Of a stretch of 64,000 nucleotides of DNA, positions 17,218-24,710 are shown one piece after another. The notes beneath the pieces were generated by a model, which saw only the letters and a list, made by a program, of their open reading frames with translations, ran no database searches and was not told the DNA's origin. The translations under genes and the position numbers were made by a program. How positions within the stretch are numbered: the stretch's first letter is position 1; each line of letters begins with the position of its first letter. Source of the DNA: Calditrichota bacterium (lineage in GTDB: Bacteria > Electryoneota > RPQS01); assembly GCA_020637445.1 (NCBI GenBank), contig JACJVZ010000001.1, forward strand, positions 1,364,001-1,428,000, in the 5' to 3' direction.

Positions 17218-18003
17218 ATGCGACTTGCCCTCTTTCTCCTTGTCAACATTTTTGCAATTTGGAGTCAGGCTCACGCATTTGACTACGTGAGACTGCGCAA
17301 CGGACGACTAATCGAAGGTGCGGTCATCCGGCAGGACACATCCGCCGTTTTCGTAGTTCCATGGGAGCAGCGAAGCCTTCGGCAACCGGACGTTCAAGTT
17401 TTTGCCCACTCGGAAGTAGAGTCCATTTGGCTCGGCCAAAAACCTGCCCGCGTAGCCGTCCGTAAGTACATCCCGCGCACCGGTATGTTTGAAGTTGGCG
17501 GCGGACTCGACATGCAAACATGGGCATCGTCGCTGCATGAACGCCGATACTTGCTGCAGTTTTCCGGACTCGTCGGTACGTCGATCACGAACTACTTGGC
17601 CACCGAACTGGTCGGCAATATCTCGGCTCCCTTCGCCAGCGCAGCCGACTCAAGCTACGACTCGTTGAATTTTGCCTATCAACTTGCTTTGCATGTCTTG
17701 GCAAATGTAGATATCAACCGGGCCTTCATTCCGTTCGCATTCGTTGGAGCCGGAGTGGGTCGCGACGTGCCAAAAGCGGGAGTAATAGAATCGGTAACCT
17801 ATGACGACCGCAGTTTGCTCGAAATAGGCGCCGGACTCAAAATGGGCATTAATGGCATAGGCGTGCGCGTTGAACTCAAGCACGCATACTACCACTGGAA
17901 CAAAAAACAACTGGTCGGCACCTTCAACGGTGAAGACTTGTATACAGAAAGACAGTCTGAGGACGCAACCAGTCTGCGCGTCTTTCTCTTCACGTACTTC
18001 TGA
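17218..18003 (+). CDS. Secreted or outer-membrane beta-barrel-like protein
   Basis: 261 residues. The signal peptide MRLALFLLVNIFAIWSQAHA is clear. A short N-terminal domain (YVRLRNGRLIEGAVIRQDTS) looks like an SH3-like beta unit often found at the start of such proteins. The remainder alternates amphipathic strands with glycines (FVGAGVGRDV, LEIGAGLKMGINGIGVRVELKHAYYH) and ends in LRVFLFTYF, an aromatic-terminated strand typical of outer-membrane barrels. I chose the ATG at 17218 over a GTG three codons earlier. It lies 14 bp before the metalloprotease gene and is probably cotranscribed with it. Function unknown. Confidence 0.65.
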   Translation: MRLALFLLVNIFAIWSQAHAFDYVRLRNGRLIEGAVIRQDTSAVFVVPWEQRSLRQPDVQVFAHSEVESIWLGQKPARVAVRKYIPRTGMFEVGGGLDMQTWASSLHERRYLLQFSGLVGTSITNYLATELVGNISAPFASAADSSYDSLNFAYQLALHVLANVDINRAFIPFAFVGAGVGRDVPKAGVIESVTYDDRSLLEIGAGLKMGINGIGVRVELKHAYYHWNKKQLVGTFNGEDLYTERQSEDATSLRVFLFTYF

Positions 18004-18017
18004 TATTGGAGATAGTC

Positions 18018-20936
18018 ATGGACCCGCGAAAATTATTTACATCAACTCTCCTTCTGCTGCTTGCGAATTTCGCCTTCGCATCGCAAGAATATTCGATCAG
18101 CAAGTTGGTCACCGGCTTGCATGAGGGCCCCGCACTGAAATCCGGAGATTTTTCCGGCTGGACTTGCATGCGCGCTCGAGATTTCGACGGCTACGCCCTC
18201 TACATTGGGAGTCCGGTTGATTTTTCAGCGGCTCTATCGGACGAATCGCTCGTGCAGTCCGTTGCGGCTTCCTTTGGAATTTCGTCGCAACTCGAACAGA
18301 TAAAGTCGAATACGACGCCCACTCGCCGCTACTTGATCAATCGAGAGATGCGCGACCACCTCCCTGTTATTGGCGGACGGTTCGACGTGGCGCTAAACAC
18401 CAAACACCAAGTTGCGCGAGTTTCCTACACGACTTTTCAGGACTGGCAGACAACCGGAAGTTTTTCGCTGACTCAATATGTCGCGGCAACCTATCTTGCT
18501 CCGGTGCTTGAACCTGCGAACTGGCAAGTTGACGATGAAGAGACGTTCGCTTGTTGGTATCCCGACGCGGATGCCCGGGTCTTGCGCGCCGCGTATTGGA
18601 TCAGAGTTGCCGGACCGCGACCGCACCAACGTCACTTCGGGATCGTGGATGCGTCAACGGGTGAAATCCTGCTCGAATGGCCGGGCATTGCGCATGACGT
18701 GATCGACTTGAACGTGAAAGCGCCGTTTTGGCAACCCTATGACCACAGCGAAACGGAGTATGCTCCCTGCTCGTATCAGCGAGTGACCGTGAATGGTTCA
18801 GCAATTTCGACGGACGTGAACGGCAATTTGTCGCGCGAAGCCGCGACGCTGGCAAACGTCACGGCGCGTCTCGAGGGACAATATGTCGAAGTCGGCGAGC
18901 GCGACGAAGGGAATACACCCGACCACCTCGAACAATTTGCTGCGCCCTTCAACGGCGACACCCTCGCTTGGACGACCGAAGACGCCACCCGTCCCGCTCT
19001 GAATCTCTACTACCATACGAATTTCGTTCACGATTGGTACAAAGTACTTGATCCGCCGTACAACTCGCTTGACTATCCCGTTCCCGCTGTAGCCAACTAC
19101 GGCGGCAACTACGACAATGCGTTCTGGAACGGATTCGGCACCTACTATGGCGGCGGCATGAATTACGGCAATTTCGGTATGTACTCGGACGTTATCTACC
19201 ATGAGTACACGCACGGCGTCACCGACGGTATATATCCCGTTGGACTGTTGCCCTATGTCGATCAACCAGGGGCGATGAACGAAGCGTGGTCGGACTACTT
19301 CGCGTGCACTATTAACGGTGATCCGTTGATGGGCGAATGGTTGACGGGAAATGCCCGCAGCAACTTCCGCGATCTCGAGAGCATGATGGTTTATCCGCTC
19401 AATTGGGTCGGCGAAGTGCACGGCGACAGTCCATTCATTTCTGCGCCGCTGTGGACGATTCGCGAAGAACTTGGCGCCGGATACTCCGACTCGCTCGGTC
19501 ACTTTGCGCGCTATGCCTTGACTGAGTTGTTTTATGATTACTTCGTCGCCGTACTTGAAACTGATGACATTGACGGGGATTTGAGCAACGGCACTCCTAA
19601 CGACTTTGTGATTTATGACGCCTTCGGAGTGCACGGAATTGGCCCCGGCGCGCGCCCGCATTTCGTCGTGCAAAACGTCGTCTTTGACGACAATCTTACC
19701 GGAAACAACAACGGATTCGCCGAGCCCGGCGAGACGGTCATGCTGACGTTTACACTCTTTAACGACGTCACTCTTTACCCTCCCGCTGCCACCAACGTCA
19801 CATTAACCGCCACCGCCGCAGACAGCACGTTAAACATCGGCAGTGCGTCGTTCTCGCTCGGCACACTCGCGCCGCGTGACTCCATCTCAGTCGGTCCGAT
19901 CGAAATCAATATCGACTGGGAAGCGCAGGATCACTGGGGTGTTCTTAACCTGAGCATCGCCGCGGACCAGATCGAAGAACCTTATGAATATCCGTTTGAA
20001 TTCAGCGTCGGTATTCCCAAAGTTCAGGTCGTCACTCGGTCGCTCACATCAAACGTGGACGCTTTTGTAACGTCAACCTTGCGTTCGATGGACAAAGTCT
20101 TTGAGCACAAGCGTCTGTCAAGCGGCCAGCAACTCGATCTGAGCATGCTTCCCGATACCGGCACGGTGCTTTGGCTCTCCGGCAACGGCACGACGTCCGG
20201 GATGACGGCCAATGACCGCGCACAGTTAACGGACTTTCTTAGCGGCGGCGGCAAACTTGTAATGTCCGGCAAGCACATCCTTCGCGGGCTCGAAAGCACC
20301 ACGTTTGCAAGCGACGTCTTGAATGCGAATGTGGGAGGCGTTTCGCAGCTCCGTATGGCGACCACACTTGCTCTGCCGTTTGTCGCGGGAGACAGATATT
20401 TGCTGACCGGCGCAGGCGGTGCGGCAAACCAAGACAGCATGACGATTCTTTCGGCCGTGAACGGCGCGCTGCCGGTGCTTCGCTATGGACTGGCGGGTGA
20501 AAATGTCTCGGGAGTCGTGAATGCCGCAGGCAACGCTCTCGTGTTTGGCTTCGGTATTGAAGCGGTTTCAGACAATTCACCGGTACAAAATCAATCGCGC
20601 GCGTTGTTTTTGACACGCATACTCGAATGGGCCGGTTTTGCTGTTTCTGCTGTTGACAACGAAGGCCCAGCTTGGAAACCGGACGACTTGGCTCTGACCG
20701 CCGCATATCCCAACCCCTTCAACAGCACAGTGCGATTGGATTATCAACTTGGCAATCAAGGTGACGCCCGACTGTTGATTTACGACGTGTTGGGCCGAGA
20801 GGTGCATCGCGCCGCTCTTGCACCCAACAGCAACACGTATTTTTGGAATCCGTCTTTGGCATCAGGCGTTTATTTCGCCGTTGTAAAGTCGGACTCGCGT
20901 GTCACACGGCCGCAGAAACTCATGCTGCTTCGCTAA
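18018..20936 (+). CDS. Secreted zinc metalloprotease (M36/M4 type) with type IX sorting domain
   Basis: 972 residues. The signal peptide ends near FAFAS. An N-terminal ~200-residue propeptide of FTP/PepSY character (PVIGGRFDVALN, HFGIVDASTGEIL) precedes the catalytic domain. The gluzincin site is HEYTH at 395-399, with the third ligand Glu422 in NEAWSDYFA, resembling fungalysin (M36) and thermolysin (M4) enzymes. A CARDB/Ig-like stretch follows, then a domain (GGGKLVMSGKHILRG) shared with the protein at 5615. The C-terminal sorting domain has AYPNPFNSTVRLDY and YDVLGREV. Export across the outer membrane by a type IX-like system is inferred. TTGGAGAT precedes the ATG. Confidence 0.88.
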   Translation: MDPRKLFTSTLLLLLANFAFASQEYSISKLVTGLHEGPALKSGDFSGWTCMRARDFDGYALYIGSPVDFSAALSDESLVQSVAASFGISSQLEQIKSNTTPTRRYLINREMRDHLPVIGGRFDVALNTKHQVARVSYTTFQDWQTTGSFSLTQYVAATYLAPVLEPANWQVDDEETFACWYPDADARVLRAAYWIRVAGPRPHQRHFGIVDASTGEILLEWPGIAHDVIDLNVKAPFWQPYDHSETEYAPCSYQRVTVNGSAISTDVNGNLSREAATLANVTARLEGQYVEVGERDEGNTPDHLEQFAAPFNGDTLAWTTEDATRPALNLYYHTNFVHDWYKVLDPPYNSLDYPVPAVANYGGNYDNAFWNGFGTYYGGGMNYGNFGMYSDVIYHEYTHGVTDGIYPVGLLPYVDQPGAMNEAWSDYFACTINGDPLMGEWLTGNARSNFRDLESMMVYPLNWVGEVHGDSPFISAPLWTIREELGAGYSDSLGHFARYALTELFYDYFVAVLETDDIDGDLSNGTPNDFVIYDAFGVHGIGPGARPHFVVQNVVFDDNLTGNNNGFAEPGETVMLTFTLFNDVTLYPPAATNVTLTATAADSTLNIGSASFSLGTLAPRDSISVGPIEINIDWEAQDHWGVLNLSIAADQIEEPYEYPFEFSVGIPKVQVVTRSLTSNVDAFVTSTLRSMDKVFEHKRLSSGQQLDLSMLPDTGTVLWLSGNGTTSGMTANDRAQLTDFLSGGGKLVMSGKHILRGLESTTFASDVLNANVGGVSQLRMATTLALPFVAGDRYLLTGAGGAANQDSMTILSAVNGALPVLRYGLAGENVSGVVNAAGNALVFGFGIEAVSDNSPVQNQSRALFLTRILEWAGFAVSAVDNEGPAWKPDDLALTAAYPNPFNSTVRLDYQLGNQGDARLLIYDVLGREVHRAALAPNSNTYFWNPSLASGVYFAVVKSDSRVTRPQKLMLLR

Positions 20937-20957
20937 ACGGCGAATCTTGCAACAATG

Positions 20958-20990
20958 AAAACGGGACGCTCTTGCGTCCCGTTTTATTTT
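20958..20990. terminator. Bidirectional rho-independent terminator
   Basis: AAAACGGGACGC and GCGTCCCGTTTT pair around the loop TCTT, followed by ATTTT, between the convergent metalloprotease and mutM genes. Confidence 0.92.
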
Positions 20991-21000
20991 GCGCCTGTTC

Positions 21001-21825
21001 TTACCGCTTCTTTTGACACTTTGGGCAGAAAAAAGTGGAGCGTTGTGCCTGCACAATTCGCGCGATCGTTCCGCCGCAGCGCAGACATTTCTCTCCCTCT
21101 CTGTCGTACACTCGGAACTCCTTTTGATACGAGCCGTATTTGCCGTCTGGACTCATGAAATCACGCAACGTGCTCCCACCCTTCTCCAAAGCCCGTTCGA
21201 GAACTTGTGGCACCGCTTGACACAATCGTTCACACTGCGCAAGCGAGAGCAACTTAGCACTCTTGCGCGGATCAACTCCCGCAACCCAGCACGTTTCGCT
21301 TGCATAAATATTGCCGATTCCCGCCCAAATGGACTGGTCAAGCAGAACGACTTTTATCCCCTGCGAACGCGTGCGCAGAATTTCTTTGAGTTCAGCCGCC
21401 GACGCGTTTGTCGTCAAAGGCTCCCAACCCAAAGCGCGAAGTTCGGGAGCTTCATCTACGGAATTGTAAAAGCGAATCGTTCCCAGAGTTCGCACGTCTC
21501 TAAAATAGAGCGATAGAGATTTGTCGTCCAGCGAAAACGCCGCGCGGACATAGTCTGGCAGCACTTTTGTCGTCGGAGCCACATACAGTCTTCCGGTCAT
21601 GCGTAAATGAAATAGAAGCACACCCCTGTCTAACTCAAGAACGATGTATTTCCCGCGCCGTTCGACGGCAATCACTCTACGGTTCTTAACGAAACGCGCA
21701 AGCTCTTTTGCCGTCGTGTCTCCAAGCTGGCGGGGAATCGTGGCGGTCACGCCGCAAAGCACTCGCCCGGTGATATTCGGGCGCAGCTCGCGCACGGCGG
21801 TTTCAACTTCGGGCAATTCAGGCAT
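21001..21825 (-). CDS. mutM: Formamidopyrimidine-DNA glycosylase
   Basis: A 274-residue bifunctional base-excision enzyme that removes 8-oxoguanine and formamidopyrimidines and nicks the abasic site. The mature N-terminus PELPEVE supplies the catalytic Pro2 and Glu3. The lysine in RRGKYIVLEL, the H2TH region (LLDQSIWAGIGNIYASE) and a C-terminal zinc finger (CLRCGG...FFCPKCQKKR) are all present. I chose the ATG at 21825, which gives MPELPEVE; the frame extends upstream without support. The start overlaps the folC stop by 8 nt, suggesting translational coupling. Confidence 0.96.
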   Translation of the reverse strand: MPELPEVETAVRELRPNITGRVLCGVTATIPRQLGDTTAKELARFVKNRRVIAVERRGKYIVLELDRGVLLFHLRMTGRLYVAPTTKVLPDYVRAAFSLDDKSLSLYFRDVRTLGTIRFYNSVDEAPELRALGWEPLTTNASAAELKEILRTRSQGIKVVLLDQSIWAGIGNIYASETCWVAGVDPRKSAKLLSLAQCERLCQAVPQVLERALEKGGSTLRDFMSPDGKYGSYQKEFRVYDREGEKCLRCGGTIARIVQAQRSTFFCPKCQKKR

Positions 21826-23050
21826 CAGGGTTGCTCTTGAGAAAATCGCCGACCAAATAGAACGATCCACATACTACACCTTGAACTGAATCCGGCAGCG
21901 ACAACAATTCACGATATGCAGCCTCCCGCTCCACACATTTCGCGTTCAAGCCGAGATCATCGGCAATCGACTTTAAAGCGGCGGCCGCGAGAGTTCTCGG
22001 CGTCGGCGCTTCCGTCAGCCACAATTCATCTGTGACACCAATCAAGTGCCGCAGAGATTCTCTCGCATCCTTGTCTTTCATCATAGCGACGAGCACGATA
22101 CGTTTCTCGAAACCGGAATCATCGCGTAAGTACTTCGCGAGTTCGGCAAACGACGCCGGATTGTGACATACGTCAATCAAGATATTGGGACGTGTCGCAA
22201 GTTTTTGCTGGCGTCCGCGCAAAGTCATTTTACGAAGTGCCGCTTTAATATCGTCATCCGACAAAGCCGTGTCCAGAGATTTCACGACAGCCAGCGCAAC
22301 ACTCAGATTGCTTCTTTGAAACTCGCCGCTCAAGGGAAGAACAAAACTCCGGTCGGTTTCGAAATCCCTCCCTTCAATCGACAGCAACGATTTCGTTCGT
22401 TGACACGCATTTTCAATTTGAGCAAGAGCGTCGCTCTCTTGCGCAACTGTATAGCAAGTCGCCCCGTCCTTTACGATGCCGCTTTTATCCCGCGCGATTT
22501 CTCTGAGAGTTTTGCCTAAGATTGCGGTATGGTCAAAATCGATCTTGGTCAATACTGCCGTCGTCTTTTGCAGGACATTCGTCGCGTCAAAACTTCCTCC
22601 CAGACCGGTCTCCACAACATGCGCGTCGGTACATAGCCTCCGTGCGCACCACAAATAGAAGACGAACACGGTCTCGAAATATGTCAGCTTAATTGCACTC
22701 TGATTCAGTCGCTGGCGAATGAACTCGATCCCCTCGCACCAAATCTCGTCCGGCAAGTCGTGTCCGTCAAGCTGTACGCGTTCCTTCGGCGTCACCAAAT
22801 GCGGACTGGTAAAAGTCAAGACTCTCGAACGTACGGAAAGCATCGCCTGACACATCGCCGCGATGGATCCTTTCCCGACCGTTCCGGCGATGTGAATACA
22901 CTTTGGAAGTTCGAGCGGAAGTTTAAGTTCACGCGCGGCATCGTAAACCGGAGCAAGTTTCGGCATGTCACGGCTGCCGCCGAGCGGGAAGTCGACTTCA
23001 TAGTTGATTAACGAGTCGAGGTATTCTAAAACCTCTTTGAAACTATTCAA
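21818..23050 (-). CDS. folC: Dihydrofolate synthase / folylpolyglutamate synthase
   Basis: A Mur-ligase-superfamily enzyme that adds glutamate to dihydropteroate or folates. The P-loop IAGTVGKGS is near residue 50 and the second ATP site region is DFDHTAILGKTLREIA with KSGI. VDVCHNPASF marks the C-terminal domain. I prefer the TTG at 23050 (LNSFKEVLEYL), about 410 residues, which is the family start. The open frame extends to 23185, but that stretch contains a terminator-like hairpin at 23111-23136 and codes for no conserved sequence. An intermediate start cannot be excluded. It is followed by mutM with an 8-nt overlap. Confidence 0.9.
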   Translation of the reverse strand: MNSFKEVLEYLDSLINYEVDFPLGGSRDMPKLAPVYDAARELKLPLELPKCIHIAGTVGKGSIAAMCQAMLSVRSRVLTFTSPHLVTPKERVQLDGHDLPDEIWCEGIEFIRQRLNQSAIKLTYFETVFVFYLWCARRLCTDAHVVETGLGGSFDATNVLQKTTAVLTKIDFDHTAILGKTLREIARDKSGIVKDGATCYTVAQESDALAQIENACQRTKSLLSIEGRDFETDRSFVLPLSGEFQRSNLSVALAVVKSLDTALSDDDIKAALRKMTLRGRQQKLATRPNILIDVCHNPASFAELAKYLRDDSGFEKRIVLVAMMKDKDARESLRHLIGVTDELWLTEAPTPRTLAAAALKSIADDLGLNAKCVEREAAYRELLSLPDSVQGVVCGSFYLVGDFLKSNPDA

Positions 23051-23110
23051 GGAATGTGGAGTTGAAGAAGTGAGAGGGTAGACTGTTCTGTGATAAGATA
23101 CACAGAAGCA

Positions 23111-23136
23111 AAAAGACGCGCAAGGAGCGCGTCTTA
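23111..23136 (-). terminator. Rho-independent terminator upstream of folC
   Basis: Read on the minus strand, AAGACGCGC and GCGCGTCTT pair around a 5-nt loop and are followed by TTTTGC. It lies upstream of folC and would end transcription of whatever is read through from the small gene at 23225-23434. Confidence 0.65.
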
Positions 23137-23224
23137 GGTCAGAAACAAACGGTGCGGTTTCGCGTTGCGCACGGGCAACTTGCACTCCTCTGTGCAGGGT
23201 GCATGAAATGAACCAAAGAGAGGC

Positions 23225-23434
23225 TTAAGGAGTTGTCCGCGGTTTCTTCGCCCCGGCGACGAAGCCAGACTCGCTCGAATGGGCCATCCATCCCTTTAGG
23301 TTATGCCATAACAAGCTCAAGAAATTTTGATGATGGGAGCTTGTTGAATTCTCAGGGCTTTTGCAATCCGGACAGACACAATACGGCACATGATTTTGGT
23401 CTGTCCATTGATCGAATTCGGGTTGGGGCTTCAT
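23225..23434 (-). CDS. Possible small CxxC protein
   Basis: A 69-residue frame starting at ATG 23434. It contains YCVCPDCKSPENS, a Cys-x-Cys-x-x-Cys cluster that could bind a metal, and a hydrophobic patch FLSLLWHNLKGWM. The ribosome-binding site is weak. A terminator follows about 90 bp downstream on the same strand. No family is recognised; it may be spurious. Confidence 0.3.
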   Translation of the reverse strand: MKPQPEFDQWTDQNHVPYCVCPDCKSPENSTSSHHQNFLSLLWHNLKGWMAHSSESGFVAGAKKPRTTP

Positions 23435-23531
23435 GATTGGTGACTCGTTGACAATTTCTTTACTTATGTTCCTGCACCCTTGCAATCACATACGGGGAGC
23501 AGTATATTTAGTACAGTTAGTTTGTGAAAGT

Positions 23532-23551
23532 GCGGACAGCACGGGGTCCGC
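23532..23551. promoter_or_regulatory. Inverted repeat in promoter region of the 92-residue gene
   Basis: GCGGAC and GTCCGC are separated by 8 bp and sit directly ahead of a -10-like TATACA at 23553, upstream of the gene at 23597. It could be an operator or a 5'-UTR hairpin. Evidence is limited to the symmetry. Confidence 0.3.
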
Positions 23552-23596
23552 TATACATGGCTTTAAGCGAAATGTTGAATAAGTAAGGAGCAGCCG

Positions 23597-23875
23597 ATGT
23601 CCACATTTGAAGAGACTATGGAAAACAGCCGGATCTTTCTGACGTACAGTTTGGCTATGACGATGCTCGGAAAGTCCGCGCAGATTTTGGCTGAGCGCGG
23701 TGCCGATCCCAAAGCGATGAGCTTCGTCACAACGGGAATCGAACTTCTGGCCAAGCAGCTTCGCGATTATGCCGACGGCAAGGATCTCGAAGAAGGTGCT
23801 GAGAAAGAACTGGACAGCCTGTGCAAGATGCTGGATATCCAGCGGGCAAACGGTGGAGCAGCTCCCTCCGCCTAA
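23597..23875 (+). CDS. Small helical protein of unknown function
   Basis: 92 residues with no signal peptide, Cys pair or membrane segment. The sequence is predicted to be nearly all amphipathic helix (TYSLAMTMLGKSAQILAERG, GIELLAKQLRDYADGKDLEE). A strong AAGGAG lies 8 bases before the ATG and a strong terminator lies just after the stop, so this looks like a genuine monocistronic and possibly well-expressed gene. I do not recognise the family. Charge and helix pattern would suit a small cytoplasmic oligomer. Confidence 0.75.
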   Translation: MSTFEETMENSRIFLTYSLAMTMLGKSAQILAERGADPKAMSFVTTGIELLAKQLRDYADGKDLEEGAEKELDSLCKMLDIQRANGGAAPSA

Positions 23876-23896
23876 CGGGTAACATTTTGGAACATG

Positions 23897-23929
23897 AAAG
23901 CCGGTGACACGATGTGCACCGGCTTTTTG
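23897..23929 (+). terminator. Rho-independent terminator
   Basis: AAAGCCGGTG pairs with CACCGGCTTT, followed by TTGTTTC, 21 bp after the stop of the 92-residue gene. Confidence 0.85.
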
Positions 23930-23940
23930 TTTCTCTTTAG

Positions 23941-23986
23941 TTCCGCCGAGCGGGGATTAAGCGCGAAGCGCGGTTCCCCGCCGGAA
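23941..23986 (+). repeat. Palindromic dispersed repeat, type B copy 1
   Basis: 46 nt beginning TTCCGCCGAGCGGGGATTAA and ending TTCCCCGCCGGAA. The inner stem GCGGGGA/TCCCCGC and the outer ends TTCCG/CGGAA are paired. It lies between the convergent 92-residue gene and the XRE gene and continues into TCTGAGA, as does the 34103 copy. Confidence 0.8.
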
Positions 23987-24008
23987 TCTGAGATACTTGC
24001 CGGCGGTC

Positions 24009-24257
24009 CTAATCTTTTCTCATCTTGCGCAATTTGCGCTCCAACAGCAGCAGCACTTTTTGTGCGACCTTGTTGGGAGTGGTGCGGCCGTTTTCCCAGC
24101 GGTTCACAGTGGCGAACGTCACGCCGATTTCGTGCGCGAAGTTCTCCTGGGTCATATTCAGGTCTTCGCGCAGTTGCTTGATACGGGCTCCGTCGAAGTC
24201 GTCCGGGTGCGGGCGGGTGGAGCGGATCATGTTACGGGCAATGGTCGTGGCGTCCAT
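24009..24257 (-). CDS. XRE-family helix-turn-helix regulator
   Basis: 82 residues. The Cro/CI-type HTH spans RIKQLREDLNMTQENFAHEI and GVTFATVNRWENGRTTP (about 26-62). A basic C-terminal helix LLLLERKLRKMRKD follows. It binds DNA, probably as a dimer. GGAGAT lies 8 nt before the ATG. No partner toxin gene is next to it, so a toxin-antitoxin role is not supported. An inverted repeat at 24287-24300 just upstream may be its own operator. Confidence 0.85.
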   Translation of the reverse strand: MDATTIARNMIRSTRPHPDDFDGARIKQLREDLNMTQENFAHEIGVTFATVNRWENGRTTPNKVAQKVLLLLERKLRKMRKD

Positions 24258-24286
24258 TATGGGGAATCTCCAGTTAGCTTTCAGTG

Positions 24287-24300
24287 GTGTGCTATAACAC
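24287..24300. promoter_or_regulatory. Possible operator upstream of the XRE gene
   Basis: GTGTGCTATAACAC is an imperfect palindrome centred about 37 bp upstream of the XRE start and overlapping a TATA-rich -10-like segment on the minus strand. It would suit autoregulation. The evidence is symmetry and position only. Confidence 0.3.
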
Positions 24301-24593
24301 TTAGCAAGCCTTATGCCACAACTATTAGCTCCACAGATTTACTCTGTTCTACCTATATATTTTGCAAAACATGTGTTTCTTTCGAATGACTGGCAGGTAA
24401 GAACTCGGCAAAAATCGTCCAAACCGGGGAATTTTAGCCAATAAATTTCCCCCCGGTCTTCCGGGTGGATAAAGGGGGGTCAAGCCTGCGAGTCGCATAC
24501 AGCCCTTTGTCCCATTCACCTACTGCCGTCAGCCTCCGGCCGTCTCCGCCGCACCCCGCCGAAAGTCGGGGCAAGCGCAGGAAGGCCCCAATC
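24301..24593. other. Intergenic region with hairpins
   Basis: No gene is supported. A strong hairpin occurs near 24423-24457 (ACCGGGGAATTT with AAATTTCCCCCCGGT). Around 24551-24575 a second palindrome (CCCCG...CGGGG) looks like a decayed relative of the dispersed repeats. The composition is GC-rich and structured, so an untranslated RNA is possible, but no known family was recognised. Confidence 0.4.
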
Positions 24594-24631
24594 TCCGAGC
24601 GGGGATTTAGCGTAGTGGTTCCCCGCCGGAA
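24594..24631 (+). repeat. Palindromic dispersed repeat, type B copy 3 (shortened)
   Basis: A divergent copy: TCCGAGCGGGGATTTAGCG, then GGTTCCCCGCCGGAA. It lacks the first bases of the 5' end and a few bases of the loop, but the inner stem GCGGGGA/TCCCCGC is intact. It lies 80 bp upstream of the HEAT-like gene. Confidence 0.7.
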
Positions 24632-24710
24632 TCAGGAATAAATCTGGACAAGTTGACTTTCTGCTTCGAATTTCATATTTCATACTTCATATTTTCCGAG
24701 GGCCTTGATC

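Noticed and set aside
18798..19673. 291-residue minus-strand frame
   Set aside because: Opposite the metalloprotease catalytic domain; no independent signals.
24541..24590. GAAAGTCGGGG-type string reminiscent of RNase P RNA
   Set aside because: Only a short local similarity; the flanking sequence does not build the P4 or other conserved helices and the region is part of decayed palindromic repeats.
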